40,153 nt of DNA. Origin: Myxococcales bacterium. Its GTDB lineage: Bacteria; Myxococcota_A; Polyangia; Fen-1088. The notes below the pieces were generated by a model. The model was not told the origin of the DNA, searched no databases, and saw only the letters and a program-made list of their open reading frames with translations. This document shows, piece after piece, positions 16,081-25,869 of this stretch. Location: assembly GCA_025350815.1 (NCBI GenBank), contig JANXXE010000005.1:1-40153 (forward strand), read 5' to 3'. The translations under genes and the position numbers were made by a program. Within the stretch, counting starts at the first letter, position 1; each line of letters begins with the position of its first letter.

Positions 16081-18617
16081 CCGATTTCGCCCCCCGCAGC
16101 CGGGCCTTCGTGCGCTGGACGCTGCGCCACGGAGGCAAGCTGTGGATCGCCGCCGTGCTGCTGGCGTTACCGGCCATGGTGGTGACGGCGCGCCTGTACC
16201 TGCGCCTGAACAGCGACGTCGAACAACTGTTGCCCCGCGATTCCGCCAGCGTTACGGCCATCGACGAACTGCGCTCGCGCATGCGCGGCTTGCAGTACCT
16301 GGGCGTGGTGGTGGACGCGAAGGACACGCGCAATCTGCCCGCCGCTGAACACTTCCTCGACGATCTGGCTGCGCGCATTCGCACCTATCCGGCGGCGCTG
16401 GTCCGCTCGGTCAAGACTGGCGCCGAGGAAGAACGACAATTCATCGCCCAACACAGCGCGCTTTATGCCGATCTCGCGGATCTGGTCGCCGTGCGCCAGC
16501 GAATCGCCGAACGCAAGCGCTGGGAGATCTCCAAGAAGCTGGACCTGCTGCTGGACGACACGCCGGCGCCTTCGCTGGAACTGGACGACATCACCAAGAA
16601 GTATGGTGATAGGGCTCGCCTCGCTGGCCGCCTGGCCCGCGGTCGATTCTCTGGCACCAGCCCGCCCACAAGTCTGCTGCTGGTGGAAGTCGGCGGATTC
16701 TCGACGGGCATCGAAGCGGCACGTACGCTGGTCAATCGGGTCAACGACGACATCCGCTCGCTCGGAGGTCCGGGGCACTACGCAGCGGGGATGCAACTGG
16801 GGCTGTCGGGTGACGTGGCCGTCTCGATGGAGGAGATTTCGGCCCTGGCGGCCGACCTGACCGTTGCCTCGGTGCTGGTGATCGTCGCCGTCGTACTGGC
16901 GCTGCTGCTGTACTTCCGCTGGTGGCGCTGCGTGCCCGCGCTATTTCTGCCGCTGCTGGTGGCAACGGCCCTGGCATTCGCGCTGACCACGCTGCCCCCC
17001 TTTCGCATCACCGAACTGAATTCCAACACGGCCTTTCTTGGTTCGATCATCATTGGCAACGGCGTCAACTTCGGCATTGTCCTGCTGGCCCGCTATGTGG
17101 AGGCACGCCGTCGCGGCGTCGCCGTGCAAGACGCGCTGGTCGAGGCCGTCTGGGGCGCCCGCCTGGGCACTTTCGTCGCCGCGATGGCCGCAGGGGTCGC
17201 CTACGCATCGCTGGTGATCACCCAGTTTCGCGGCTTTCGACAGTTCGGCGTGATCGGTGGGCTGGGCATGCTGCTGTGCTGGGGCACCAGCTTCCTACTG
17301 ATGCCGCCGCTGGTCGCATGGCTGGATCGGGGACCACGCACAGCTCCGCTGCCGTACACCGGCCGAACTTTGATGGGGCCACTGGCCCGCTGGGTGGCGC
17401 GCAAACCCGTCGTCGTCGCGACGCTGGGGACTGTCTTCACGATCATTGCCGTGCTGGTTTTGCCCCGCCTCGATTCGTCGCGTCTGGAAAGCGACTTTTC
17501 GCGCCTGCGCCGCAGCGACACCTGGACCGTGGGCGAAGGCTACTGGGGCCGCAAGATGGACGATCTGCTGGGACGATATCTGTCCCCGACAGTGATTCTG
17601 TCTGACACGCCCGAGCAGGCCACGCGCATCGCCACCGAGTTGCGGGCGGCCATGCACAGGCCGCCGCTGGAAAATTTTGTCTCCGAGGTGCGTGCGATTG
17701 ACGATGTCTTGCCGCCGCAGCAACCGGAGAAGCTCAAAGAGGTCGCTGCCATCCGCCGACTGCTGACCCCCGCCACGCGCGCCGAGCTGCCGCCCGGACG
17801 CCTGGCGACGCTGGATCGCATACTGGGCGACGGAACGGCGGGCCAGATCAGTGGCAAGGATCTACCGCGGTCGTTCACGGCGGGCATGCGGGAACTGGAC
17901 GGATCGCTTGGCCGCGCGGTGCTGGTCTTCCCGGCGCTGACCCGGGCGACGTGGCAGGGCGACAACCTGACCGGCTTCGTGGGCCAGTTGCGACACATCG
18001 CCGCCGATTCCAGCGCGGCCCACCCGGGGCGCGTCGCTGGCGCCCTGCCCTTGTCAGCCGACATCGTGTCGTCGATCCGGCGCGACGGCCCACTGGCAAG
18101 CGCCATCGCCTTCGTCGGCGTGATGGCCCTGGTGGTGCTGATGTTCCGGTGGAGCCGCTACACCGTGTTCGTGGCCGGCGCCCTGGTGGTGGGCGTGCTG
18201 TGGCTGCTGGCGACGACGTATTTCCTGGGCGTGAAGATCAATTTCGTAAACTTCATCGCCTTCCCGATCACCTTCGGCATCGGCGTCGACTACGCCGTCA
18301 ACATCATGTCCCGCTACGTGCAGGACGGCTCGCTGGATGTGCAAAGCCCCATCCGCTCGACGGGCGCTGCTGTCGGCCTGTGCTCGATGACCACCATTAT
18401 CGGCTATTCGTCCCTGCTGCTGGCCAAGAATCAGGGACTGTTTCTGTTCGGCCTTGTGGCCGTCATCGGCGAAATCACCTGCCTGGTCACGGCGCTGGCC
18501 GTGTTACCCGCCGCGCTGCTGTTGTGGGGTCGCCGCCGCGCACGCCCGGGCAGCGTCCTGCTTCCGGGGTCTTCGGGCACGCTGTCAGAGCCATCCTGCG
18601 AAGCGCGCGAGGACTAG
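16077..18617 (+). CDS. MMPL/RND-superfamily exporter
   Basis: An 846-residue membrane transporter made of two repeats, each with one leading membrane segment, a large periplasmic domain and a bundle of about five segments. Membrane segment 1 is at about 22-38; the first bundle begins near residue 262 (ASVLVIVAVVLALLLYF), the second near 678 (AIAFVGVMALVVLMF). The second bundle holds the D738-Y739 pair (GIGVDYAVNIMSRY) expected for proton coupling, but the first has N331-F332 (NGVNFGIVLLARY). HpnN-type hopanoid transporters and other lipid exporters share this layout; no hopanoid genes are here, so substrate is open. GTG 16077 overlaps the mazG stop. The 3' end overlaps convergent pgpA by 33 bases. 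Confidence 0.88.
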   Translation: MTDFAPRSRAFVRWTLRHGGKLWIAAVLLALPAMVVTARLYLRLNSDVEQLLPRDSASVTAIDELRSRMRGLQYLGVVVDAKDTRNLPAAEHFLDDLAARIRTYPAALVRSVKTGAEEERQFIAQHSALYADLADLVAVRQRIAERKRWEISKKLDLLLDDTPAPSLELDDITKKYGDRARLAGRLARGRFSGTSPPTSLLLVEVGGFSTGIEAARTLVNRVNDDIRSLGGPGHYAAGMQLGLSGDVAVSMEEISALAADLTVASVLVIVAVVLALLLYFRWWRCVPALFLPLLVATALAFALTTLPPFRITELNSNTAFLGSIIIGNGVNFGIVLLARYVEARRRGVAVQDALVEAVWGARLGTFVAAMAAGVAYASLVITQFRGFRQFGVIGGLGMLLCWGTSFLLMPPLVAWLDRGPRTAPLPYTGRTLMGPLARWVARKPVVVATLGTVFTIIAVLVLPRLDSSRLESDFSRLRRSDTWTVGEGYWGRKMDDLLGRYLSPTVILSDTPEQATRIATELRAAMHRPPLENFVSEVRAIDDVLPPQQPEKLKEVAAIRRLLTPATRAELPPGRLATLDRILGDGTAGQISGKDLPRSFTAGMRELDGSLGRAVLVFPALTRATWQGDNLTGFVGQLRHIAADSSAAHPGRVAGALPLSADIVSSIRRDGPLASAIAFVGVMALVVLMFRWSRYTVFVAGALVVGVLWLLATTYFLGVKINFVNFIAFPITFGIGVDYAVNIMSRYVQDGSLDVQSPIRSTGAAVGLCSMTTIIGYSSLLLAKNQGLFLFGLVAVIGEITCLVTALAVLPAALLLWGRRRARPGSVLLPGSSGTLSEPSCEARED

Positions 18618-19052
18618 CAGCAGCGCCGCCCAGAGGCCGGCGGCGACGTCGTCGAGGACAATACCCCAGCCGCCCGGAAGCCTTTCGGCAGCGCGCGCCG
18701 GCCACGGCTTGACCTGATCGAAGATCCGAAACAGGACGAAGCCCGCCAGCGTCCCCCTCCACCCCGGCGGCGCAGCGGTCAAGGCCACCAGCACGCCGGC
18801 GACCTCGTCGATGCAGATGATTTGCGGATCCTTGGCGCCAAGATTCGCGGCCACGATCGACGACGCCCAGATGCCAACGACCGTCATGACCACAGCCGCG
18901 GCCGCCACCGCCCACGGGCCCGATGGCGCCAGCAACAGATACAGGGGCAACGCCCCCACCGTTCCGGCGGTGCCCGGGGCGACGGGCACACGACCGCAAC
19001 CAAACCAGATCGACAGGATGTACGCCAGGCGACTGACCGCGCCGCCGGTCAT
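18585..19052 (-). CDS. pgpA: Phosphatidylglycerophosphatase A
   Basis: A 155-residue PgpA-family membrane phosphatase of phosphatidylglycerol synthesis. Conserved parts are GCGRVPVAPGTAGTVGALPL (about 18-37), ICIDEVAGVLVAL (acidic pair) and the C-terminal FRIFDQVKPWPARAAERLPG followed by IVLDDVAAGLWAALLL. Several hydrophobic segments are present. ATG 19052 overlaps the gtrA stop by four bases; a start 54 bases upstream would add a non-homologous extension. It is the last gene of the 12-gene minus-strand run. Confidence 0.92.
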   Translation of the reverse strand: MTGGAVSRLAYILSIWFGCGRVPVAPGTAGTVGALPLYLLLAPSGPWAVAAAAVVMTVVGIWASSIVAANLGAKDPQIICIDEVAGVLVALTAAPPGWRGTLAGFVLFRIFDQVKPWPARAAERLPGGWGIVLDDVAAGLWAALLLVLARFAGWL

Positions 19053-19450
19053 GGCTGTCCCGCCGTTACGCGAAAGACAAAGTAGCGCTGCATGGGAAAG
19101 TTCCACAACACGCCCACCAGCGCCGCCACCAAGATCCGCGCGGCGACGTAGGGAATGTGCACGACGCCCTGAAAGACGTACTCGCCCAGGGAATTGAGCG
19201 CCAGGCTGCCGGCCGACACCACGCCGTATTTCGCCGCCTGATTCTTGAACGGGCGGGCGGTGGCGCGGAAGACCCAGCGACGGCCGATGGTGAAATTGGT
19301 GACGGCGCCGCTTGCGGCCCCCAGAGCCGTCGCCGCCACGGGAGAAAGGCGACCGAGTTCAACGCAGGCGATCATGATGCTGAAATCCGTCGCCGTCGCC
19401 CCGATGGCCACGACCTGGTGCTTGAGCAGCGACCACCAGGGCGGCCTCAC
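19049..19450 (-). CDS. GtrA-family membrane protein
   Basis: A 133-residue protein with four predicted membrane segments and the GtrA signature parts: HQVVAIGATATDFSIMI at the start, ASGAVTNFTIGRRWVF in the middle, and LVGVLWNFPMQRYFVFR at the end. GtrA-like proteins are thought to act in flipping or transferring undecaprenyl-linked sugars, but many are uncharacterised. The start overlaps the methyltransferase stop by four bases. No glycosyltransferase is adjacent, so the substrate cannot be inferred. Confidence 0.9.
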   Translation of the reverse strand: MRPPWWSLLKHQVVAIGATATDFSIMIACVELGRLSPVAATALGAASGAVTNFTIGRRWVFRATARPFKNQAAKYGVVSAGSLALNSLGEYVFQGVVHIPYVAARILVAALVGVLWNFPMQRYFVFRVTAGQP

Positions 19451-20187
19451 GGTGTCTTACCGGCCAGCATGGCCAGTACCTCAGCAGAAAAGCCGCCGTC
19501 CTGATGTGTGATGAGCGGGTCCACCGTGCGGGCGGCGCGGGATGATCCCCGTTGCGCCTCGACGAGGATCCTCTGCGCCGGCTGCCCCGCCTGCGGGTGG
19601 ACCGCGCGCAGCCGCGTGGGCGAAAGTCCGCGCGCTGTCAGCCCCGCGCACAGCTCGACCACACGCTGCGCCGGGAAAATCACCACCAGACGGCCTTCGG
19701 GCCGCAACGCATGCGCCGCCAGGCCGATCCATTCCACCAGGGTCAGCGCCACCTCGTGATGGGCGATGCCCTTTTCGCGATCCGCGGGCAGAACCCCTGT
19801 GCCCAGAGGCCGGAACGGCGGATTGGTCGCGACCAAATCGAACGATCCCGCGGGCAGCGCGCGCACCGTCCTACGCGCATCGCCGGACATGACCCGGTAG
19901 CGCGCCTCGAAATGGTTTTCCGCAGTCGCCAGCGTCGCCAGCGCCGCCAGTCGGTCTTGCAATTCGGCACCCACGCCCTGCGCGGCGGGATCGCGGGCCA
20001 ACAGCAAAAAGGACAGCGCCCCGGTGCCGCTGCCGATATCGAGGAATCGTCCGTACGGCGGTTCGCTAAAGGCCGCCAGCAAGACCGGATCCAGGCTGGA
20101 ACGAAAGCCCCGCAGCGGCTGGATCAGTTTGATCTGCCCGCGCAGCAAGGTGTCATGGGTGACTTCATCGTCGACGGCGGCGGTCAT
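19447..20187 (-). CDS. tRNA1(Val) adenine-N6 methyltransferase-like (TrmN6/YfiC family)
   Basis: A 246-residue class I SAM-dependent methyltransferase. The start region LLRGQIKLIQPLRGFRSSLDPVLLA is typical of the YfiC/TrmN6 group (the Q/Y-R-x-s-D motif). The SAM loop is FLDIGSGTGALS (48-59), and the N6-adenine catalytic motif is NPPF (122-125). The C-terminus carries VFPAQRVVEL and QPAQRILVEAQRG, as in YfiC. ATG 20187 overlaps the tsaC stop (ATGA); the frame stays open upstream inside tsaC but without homology. The substrate is by family inference. Confidence 0.85.
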   Translation of the reverse strand: MTAAVDDEVTHDTLLRGQIKLIQPLRGFRSSLDPVLLAAFSEPPYGRFLDIGSGTGALSFLLLARDPAAQGVGAELQDRLAALATLATAENHFEARYRVMSGDARRTVRALPAGSFDLVATNPPFRPLGTGVLPADREKGIAHHEVALTLVEWIGLAAHALRPEGRLVVIFPAQRVVELCAGLTARGLSPTRLRAVHPQAGQPAQRILVEAQRGSSRAARTVDPLITHQDGGFSAEVLAMLAGKTP

Positions 20188-20786
20188 GGCGGGTCCAACT
20201 TCAAGGCCCCAGGACGCAGGATTTCCAGGTTGTCCCCGCGCACCCTGACCAAGGTACTGGGCGCACCGCCGGGCGTCGCACCACCGTCCAGCGCCACGCA
20301 CTGGCCATCGAACGCGGCGAAGGCTGCCTGTGCTGTCGTGGTCGCAGGCTCGCCGGCACGATTGGCACTGGTCGCCGTGACGGGACGGCCGAAGCGCGAC
20401 ACCAGTTGCCGGGCCAGCGGATGTGGCGACTGCCGCACGGCCACGCAGCCGTCGGAGATCAGCGCGGCGGGCAGGCCGGCGCGTGCAGGCAACGCCAATG
20501 TCAGCGGCCCAGGCCAGTGCGCGGCCATCAGCCGGCGCGCCAGATCCGGGATCTCGGCGCACAGTCCGTCCAGCATCGCCGGCCCGCTGACCAGGACGGA
20601 TATCGCCTTGTCGGCGCCCCGCCCCTTGAGGGCGCCAAGCCGGGCCAGCGCGACTTCATCCAGCGCGTCGACGCCAAGACCGTAGAATGTCTCGGTCGGA
20701 TAAATCAACACCTCGCCCCGTTCGAGGACAGCGACCGCCTGCGCAAGATCCCCGGGCAACAGCGACGGTGCCACAGTCGCCCTCAA
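20184..20786 (-). CDS. tsaC: Threonylcarbamoyl-AMP synthase (Sua5/YciO/YrdC)
   Basis: A 200-residue YrdC-domain enzyme that makes threonylcarbamoyl-AMP for tRNA t6A37. Diagnostic parts are EVLIYPTETFYGLGVDA (about 27-43), LKGRGADKAISVLV (KxR...K), HWPGPLTLALPA (WPGPLT) and PVTATSANRAGEPAT. The C-terminal Sua5 domain is absent, so it is the short TsaC type. The start appears to be TTG at 20786, overlapping the purE stop (TTGA); a GTG at 20774 is the alternative. Confidence 0.92.
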   Translation of the reverse strand: MRATVAPSLLPGDLAQAVAVLERGEVLIYPTETFYGLGVDALDEVALARLGALKGRGADKAISVLVSGPAMLDGLCAEIPDLARRLMAAHWPGPLTLALPARAGLPAALISDGCVAVRQSPHPLARQLVSRFGRPVTATSANRAGEPATTTAQAAFAAFDGQCVALDGGATPGGAPSTLVRVRGDNLEILRPGALKLDPP

Positions 20787-21289
20787 GGAAACTGCGCGCG
20801 AACTTCGGCGTCGCTGTCGAGGACCTTCTTGCGCCGGGCCTCACGTTCGGCCGCGACCTTCGCCGCCAGGTCCTGATCGCCGACAGCGATGATCTGCGCC
20901 GCCAGCAATCCCGCGTTCTCGGCGCCGCCGATCGCCACTGTCGCCACGGGCATACCGGGTGGCATCATGACCGTCGACAGCAGCGCATCCAGCCCGCCCA
21001 ATGATCCGCCCCCGACGGGGATGCCGATCACCGGACGCAGGGTGTGTGCGGCGACAGCGCCCGCCAGGTGGGCCGCCCCGCCCGCGCCACAGATGAAGAC
21101 CTTGGTGCCCTGGGCCGTCGCCTCGCGCACGAAGGCCGCCGCCTGTTCGGGTGTCCGGTGCGCCGACAACACGCGAACGGCCACACGCAGTCCCAGTTTC
21201 TGAAGTACCTGGGCCGCAGGCCGCATGGTTTCGAGATCCGACTTGGATCCCATCAGGATGGCGACGTCACTGACCTGTGTGCTGTTCAT
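20783..21289 (-). CDS. purE: N5-carboxyaminoimidazole ribonucleotide mutase PurE
   Basis: A 168-residue PurE of purine synthesis. Motifs are AILMGSKSDLETM, RVLSAHRTPE, FICGAGGAAHLAGAVAA, PVIGIPVGG and LLSTVMMPPGMPVATVAIGGAENAG. ATG 21289 overlaps the purD stop, and its AGAGGA Shine-Dalgarno sequence lies inside the last purD codons. purK is not in the window, so whether it uses N5-CAIR or CO2/AIR directly cannot be seen from context, though the length and SAHRTP motif fit the bacterial class I enzyme. Confidence 0.96.
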   Translation of the reverse strand: MNSTQVSDVAILMGSKSDLETMRPAAQVLQKLGLRVAVRVLSAHRTPEQAAAFVREATAQGTKVFICGAGGAAHLAGAVAAHTLRPVIGIPVGGGSLGGLDALLSTVMMPPGMPVATVAIGGAENAGLLAAQIIAVGDQDLAAKVAAEREARRKKVLDSDAEVRAQFP

Positions 21290-22599
21290 GATTGTCCTCT
21301 TAGTCCGATGTCCTTGCGAAAGTGCATGCCCGGCCATCTTATCCGACCAATCGTGTCGTAAACGTTCTGTCGCGCCTCGACCAGCGAGACCCCCGTGCCT
21401 GTCACACCAAGGACACGGCCCCCGGCGGTGACGAAGCCGTCGCCTGCGCGCCTGGTTCCGGCGTGGAACACCATCGCGTCCGTCGCGGCGACCTGACCGT
21501 CGTCAGCCAGGCCCTCGATCCTGTCACCCGCGCGCACCTGGCCCGGATAGCCTTCGGCCGCCAACGCCACACACAGCGAAAGCCCGGACCGCCAAACCGG
21601 CCCGCCGGGCGGTAACTGGCCGTCAGCCGCGCCCACAAGCCACGGCAAAAGATCATCCTGCATACGCACCAGCACCGCCTGCGTTTCGGGATCGCCAAAA
21701 CGGCAATTCCATTCGATCACCATCGGGCCACGATCCGGCGTCAGGATAAGCCCGCCGTACAGCAAGCCGCGAAACGTCCGTCCCGCCGCCGCCATTGCCG
21801 CGATCGTGGGCGCGAAGATCGTTCGACCGATATGCGCCGTCAGCGCATCGTCGACCAGCGGCGACGGCGAGTACGCGCCCATCCCCCCGGTGTTGGGACC
21901 GCGATCGCCGTCGAGGACCGATTTGTGATCCTCGGCCGATGCCAGCATCGCGAAACGCGTCCCGTCGCACAGGGCCATCATCGAAACTTCGCGCCCGATA
22001 AGACGCTCCTCGATGACAACACGCGCCCCTGAAAGACCGAAGGCCCGATCGGCCAGCATGTGCCGGACGGCCGCGCGCGCTTCATCGTGCGAGGAAGTCA
22101 CGACCACGCCCTTGCCCGCACACAAGCCGTCGGCCTTGACGACGACGTCGCCGGGTTGCTGCGCGATGAAGGCATCCGCCGCCGCCACATCGTCGAAGGA
22201 TCCGAAGGCAGCGGTGGGGACGCCCGCGCGTTTCATCAAATCCTTGGCGAAGGCCTTCGAACCCTCGATCTCGGCCGCCGCGCGCGAGGGACCGAAGAAG
22301 CGCACGCCAGCTGCCGCAAACGCATCCTGCAGGCCGGCCACCAGTGCGATCTCGGGGCCACAGACGACAAAATCCAGCCGCTCGCGGGCGGCCAGCGCCA
22401 CCAAGGCTTCGATGGCCTCGGCCCCGACGGACACGCACGAGATCTTCCGCGCGCCCGCCACATCACCGCGCGACAGCGCCTCGATGCCGGGATTGCCGGG
22501 CGCCACCACCAGGCGGTCGCACAGGGGACTGGCTGCCAGCTTCCACGCCAGCGCGTGCTCGCGCCCGCCCGATCCAACCAGAAGAATGCTGTGGCCCAT
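21286..22599 (-). CDS. purD: Phosphoribosylamine-glycine ligase
   Basis: A 437-residue ATP-grasp enzyme joining phosphoribosylamine and glycine to give GAR. The start [17 protein letters not shown] is diagnostic, followed by [43 protein letters not shown], the [22 protein letters not shown] loop, [14 protein letters not shown] and the C-terminal [15 protein letters not shown]. Length is normal. It starts 15 bases after purH and overlaps purE, in the order purH-purD-purE. Confidence 0.97.
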   Translation of the reverse strand: MGHSILLVGSGGREHALAWKLAASPLCDRLVVAPGNPGIEALSRGDVAGARKISCVSVGAEAIEALVALAARERLDFVVCGPEIALVAGLQDAFAAAGVRFFGPSRAAAEIEGSKAFAKDLMKRAGVPTAAFGSFDDVAAADAFIAQQPGDVVVKADGLCAGKGVVVTSSHDEARAAVRHMLADRAFGLSGARVVIEERLIGREVSMMALCDGTRFAMLASAEDHKSVLDGDRGPNTGGMGAYSPSPLVDDALTAHIGRTIFAPTIAAMAAAGRTFRGLLYGGLILTPDRGPMVIEWNCRFGDPETQAVLVRMQDDLLPWLVGAADGQLPPGGPVWRSGLSLCVALAAEGYPGQVRAGDRIEGLADDGQVAATDAMVFHAGTRRAGDGFVTAGGRVLGVTGTGVSLVEARQNVYDTIGRIRWPGMHFRKDIGLRGQS

Positions 22600-22614
22600 T
22601 TCCCGCCCGGGCGC

Positions 22615-24165
22615 CTAGTGCCGGAAATGCCGCTCGCCGGTGAAGACGACGGCGATGCCACGCTCGTCGGCCGCCGCAATCACTTCTTGATCTCGAACCG
22701 ACCCTCCGGGCTGGATGATAGCCGTGATACCGACCTTCGCCGCCTCGTCGACGCCGTCGCGGAACGGAAAGAACGCGTCCGAGCCCAGGACCGATCCCTG
22801 TAGTGGCGCGCGCGCCTTCGCGACCGCCAAGCGGACCGAATCGACGCGCGACATTTGCCCGGCACCGATGCCCAGCGTCCGGCCCCCGCCGGCAAATACG
22901 ATGGCATTCGATTTCACGTGCTTGGCCACGCGCCAGGCAAAATCCAGATCTTCCAGCTCTTGCGCGGTCGGTGGTCGCGCCGACACGACCCTGCCCGCCG
23001 CCGCGGCCGCCGTGGTCACATCCCGCGTCTGCACCAGCGCCCCACCCGCCACGCTGCGCAGCTCGAACTCGGGCGGCAAGGCCGACACGGGACCGCGCAG
23101 CAGCCGCAATCCCTTCTTCGCCGACAAGACGCCGAGCGCCTCTTCCGTGTACCCGGGCGCGATCACGCACTCCAAAAAGGTCTCGGCCATCTCCTTGGCC
23201 AGTGCGCCGTCGACGGGTCGATTGACGGCGACGATGCCGCCAAAGGCGGACACCGGATCGGTCTCGCGCGCGCGCCGGTACGCGGCACCCACGTCCTCGG
23301 TGGAAGTCGCCACCCCACAGGGATTGGTGTGCTTGATGATCGCCGCCGCGGGCAGGCTGAATTCGGCACACAACTTCATGGCGGCATCCAGATCCAGGAT
23401 GTTGTTGTACGAAAGCTCCTTGCCCTGCAACACGTCGGCGCGCGCCAGCGACGGGCCCTCGGCACCCTCGATCGAATAAAACGCGGCCTTCTGATGCGGG
23501 TTCTCGCCGTAGCGCAACACCCGTTCCAGGTGCAGCGCCGGATGCATCGTCACGGGAAAATCCGCCAGGGGCGCCGCCGGCTGTTCGAGACGCCCCAGGT
23601 ACCCGGCGATCGCGCCGTCATAAGCGGCCGTGTGCGCAAACGCCTTGCGCGCCAGCAGAAAACGCAGCGCCTCTGACACCTCGCCCGTCGCCCGCAATTC
23701 GGCCAGCACGCGCGCATAGTCGGCCGGATCCACCAGCACGGCCACGCGTTCGTGGTTCTTCGCTGCCGAACGAATCATGGCAGGGCCGCCGATGTCGATG
23801 TTCTCGATGACGTCTGAAAAGGGCGCGCCCCGCGCCACCGTCTGCCGAAACGGATACAGATTCACCACGACAAGATCGATGGCCTCGATGCCGTTGCTGC
23901 GCATCTGCTCGCGGTGGGCCTCGGTGTTCCGGCCCAGCAGGCCGCCATGAACGCGCGGGTGCAGCGTCTTGACGCGGCCGTCGAGAATTTCTGGCGAGCC
24001 CGTGAACTCGCTGACGTCGCGAACAATCAGCCCATCGTCACGAAGGGCGCGGGCCGTTCCGCCCGTCGACAATATGTCGAAACCCAGCTTGGCGAGGCCC
24101 TGGCCCAGTTCGGCAAGGCCGGTCTTATCGAAGACAGAGATAAGGGCGCGCGCCATCTTTTTCAC
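22615..24165 (-). CDS. purH: Bifunctional AICAR transformylase / IMP cyclohydrolase
   Basis: A 516-residue two-domain enzyme for the last two steps of IMP synthesis. Residues about 4-145 are the MGS-like cyclohydrolase ([59 protein letters not shown]). Residues about 200-516 are the AICAR formyltransferase ([97 protein letters not shown]). Length matches the family. The first start is GTG 24165, preceded by AAAAGGGCG; the in-frame ATG at 24156 is equally possible. Confidence 0.97.
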   Translation of the reverse strand: MKKMARALISVFDKTGLAELGQGLAKLGFDILSTGGTARALRDDGLIVRDVSEFTGSPEILDGRVKTLHPRVHGGLLGRNTEAHREQMRSNGIEAIDLVVVNLYPFRQTVARGAPFSDVIENIDIGGPAMIRSAAKNHERVAVLVDPADYARVLAELRATGEVSEALRFLLARKAFAHTAAYDGAIAGYLGRLEQPAAPLADFPVTMHPALHLERVLRYGENPHQKAAFYSIEGAEGPSLARADVLQGKELSYNNILDLDAAMKLCAEFSLPAAAIIKHTNPCGVATSTEDVGAAYRRARETDPVSAFGGIVAVNRPVDGALAKEMAETFLECVIAPGYTEEALGVLSAKKGLRLLRGPVSALPPEFELRSVAGGALVQTRDVTTAAAAAGRVVSARPPTAQELEDLDFAWRVAKHVKSNAIVFAGGGRTLGIGAGQMSRVDSVRLAVAKARAPLQGSVLGSDAFFPFRDGVDEAAKVGITAIIQPGGSVRDQEVIAAADERGIAVVFTGERHFRH

Positions 24166-24194
24166 GGCGCCCTTTTACCACGGGCCCCGGGGAT

Positions 24195-24923
24195 CTACGT
24201 GCCCGCCATGCGACGCAGAGAGACGACCTCGGACTTGCTCAATTCGCGGTAGCCGCCCATGGCCAATCCCTCAAAGGACATGCCGGCCAGCTTCACGCGC
24301 GAGATCTTCAGCACTGAATGCCGGATGACGTCGCCGCTGACCTTCAGCGCCCGCGGCCGCGCCTCGGCCACCACCATCTCGACCCACACATTCTTCCCGG
24401 TGGTCGCCAGGATGGCGACGCTCAGCGGCTTCACCGTGCGGCTTTCCACCTTCCAGCCGCGCAGCAGGCGCTGGACGTTCTGATCGTTGACGATGCCCTG
24501 GTACTTGATGTGGTAGGTCATCGGGGCCTTGCCGCCGCCCTTCGACATGCGCTGGGCCAGATCGCCGTCCGTCGTCAGCAGAATCACGCCCTCCGACGGA
24601 AAATCGAGCGGCGCCACTACCTGCCACCCGGGCTCAAGCGCCCCCACATAGCGCGCCAGCGACGGCCGACCCGCGCCCTCGCCGGTGACGACCTTGGTCA
24701 AGGTGGACAGGCAGGAACGCGGCTTCAGCAACAGGCGGTAACCGAATTCCTCGGGCTGCACACGCCGGCCATCGACCTCGACCCGATCCGCGCGCGCGCT
24801 GACCTGGGTGCCCAGCGCCGTCACCACGACGCCGTTCACGCGCACCGACCCGGCGGCGATCAGCGCCTCGGCACGGCGGCGCGAGGCCACCCCTGACTGC
24901 GCCAAAAACTGTTGCAACCTCAA
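24195..24923 (-). CDS. RsuA/RluB-family pseudouridine synthase with degenerate motifs
   Basis: A protein of about 242 residues if it begins at the TTG at 24923, just after scpB. It has an N-terminal S4 RNA-binding domain (RLQQFLAQSGVASRRRAEAL, then GSVRVNG) and an RsuA/RluB/RluE/RluF catalytic domain. The catalytic Asp is kept (D107 in APLDFPSEGVILLTTDG), but the preceding GR of the usual GRLD is AP. The normally Arg-rich EGxNRQVRRMF motif reads EARPRALKVSG (188-198). It sits where rluB normally follows scpB, so it is probably the RluB orthologue, but activity is doubtful. A longer opening to 25004 lies inside scpB. Confidence 0.78.
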   Translation of the reverse strand: MRLQQFLAQSGVASRRRAEALIAAGSVRVNGVVVTALGTQVSARADRVEVDGRRVQPEEFGYRLLLKPRSCLSTLTKVVTGEGAGRPSLARYVGALEPGWQVVAPLDFPSEGVILLTTDGDLAQRMSKGGGKAPMTYHIKYQGIVNDQNVQRLLRGWKVESRTVKPLSVAILATTGKNVWVEMVVAEARPRALKVSGDVIRHSVLKISRVKLAGMSFEGLAMGGYRELSKSEVVSLRRMAGT

Positions 24924-24930
24924 GACAGCA

Positions 24931-25869
24931 TCAACCTGGTGACGTCGGCTCGGGTTCGGCAACGCCCACGCCCACGCGCGCGGCCGCACTGGCCGCCCGG
25001 TCAAGCTCTTCGAGCAGGCTGTCGTTCTCTTCGGGATCGACGATCAAGGACGGATGCACGCCCTCGCCGACCACACCCGAAGGCTGAGCGCTTGCAGAGG
25101 CCTCGGCGCTGGTTCCCGTCTGGGCGTCGACGCGCGCCATCTCCTCGGCGGCCAGCTCGTGGAATTGCCGCAGCGTCGGCAGATCGTTCAGATCGTTCAG
25201 ACTGAAGGTCTTCAAGAAATCACTGGTCGTCCCATACAGCATCGGCCGACCGACGTCTTCCTTCTTGCCGATGATGCGGATAAGACCCCGGTCCAGCAGC
25301 GTCTTGAGCACGGGGCCGCAGTCGACGCCCCGGATCTCGTCGATCTCGGGTCGGGTGATGGGCTGCCGGTACGCCACGATGGCCACGGTCTCCATCATGG
25401 CACGGGAAAGCCGCACGGGCCGACCTGATAACAACTTGCCCACCCACGGCGCGTTTTCCGGATCCGTCCGCAACTGCCAACCACCCGCCACCGTGGCCAC
25501 CTGGACGCCGGCGGTGGCATGTCGGTGCGTCAAGGCCTCCATGACCGCCGTGATCTTCTTGCCATCGCGCTCGCCCAGCAGGCGCTTGAGCTCGACCACG
25601 CCCAGCGGTTTGTCCGACGCAAACAGCAGACTCTCGATGATCGATTCCATGCGCGCCGGTGGCAATGCGACGTCGGGCTCGCCATCAACGGCGGCCTCGT
25701 CGGCACCCTGGACCACTTCCCCGCCGGGCGGCTCGTCGCCGACCACCGGCACGGGCTCGGTCGGCGTGTCGAGGATCTCGTCGGGCACCGCCTCGGCCAG
25801 CGCGACCAAGTCGGTCGCTGCCACGATGGGCTCGCTGTCAGGGATTGTCGGCTTGTTCCGTCGGGCCAT
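24931..25869 (-). CDS. scpB: Segregation and condensation protein ScpB
   Basis: A 312-residue ScpB, the winged-helix (kite) subunit of the SMC-ScpAB condensin. The core (about 75-255) has ESIIESLLFASDKPLGVVEL, GVQVATVAGGWQLRTDPENA, LSRAMMETVAIVAYRQPIT, PEIDEIRGVDCGPVLKTLL and RGLIRIIGKKEDVGRPMLYG, ending with TTSDFLKTFSLNDLNDLPTL. The N-terminal about 70 residues and C-terminal about 60 residues are acidic, low-complexity tails that make it longer than the usual about 200. ATG 25869 follows AAGGAG by four bases and overlaps scpA by 32 bases. Confidence 0.95.
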   Translation of the reverse strand: MARRNKPTIPDSEPIVAATDLVALAEAVPDEILDTPTEPVPVVGDEPPGGEVVQGADEAAVDGEPDVALPPARMESIIESLLFASDKPLGVVELKRLLGERDGKKITAVMEALTHRHATAGVQVATVAGGWQLRTDPENAPWVGKLLSGRPVRLSRAMMETVAIVAYRQPITRPEIDEIRGVDCGPVLKTLLDRGLIRIIGKKEDVGRPMLYGTTSDFLKTFSLNDLNDLPTLRQFHELAAEEMARVDAQTGTSAEASASAQPSGVVGEGVHPSLIVDPEENDSLLEELDRAASAAARVGVGVAEPEPTSPG

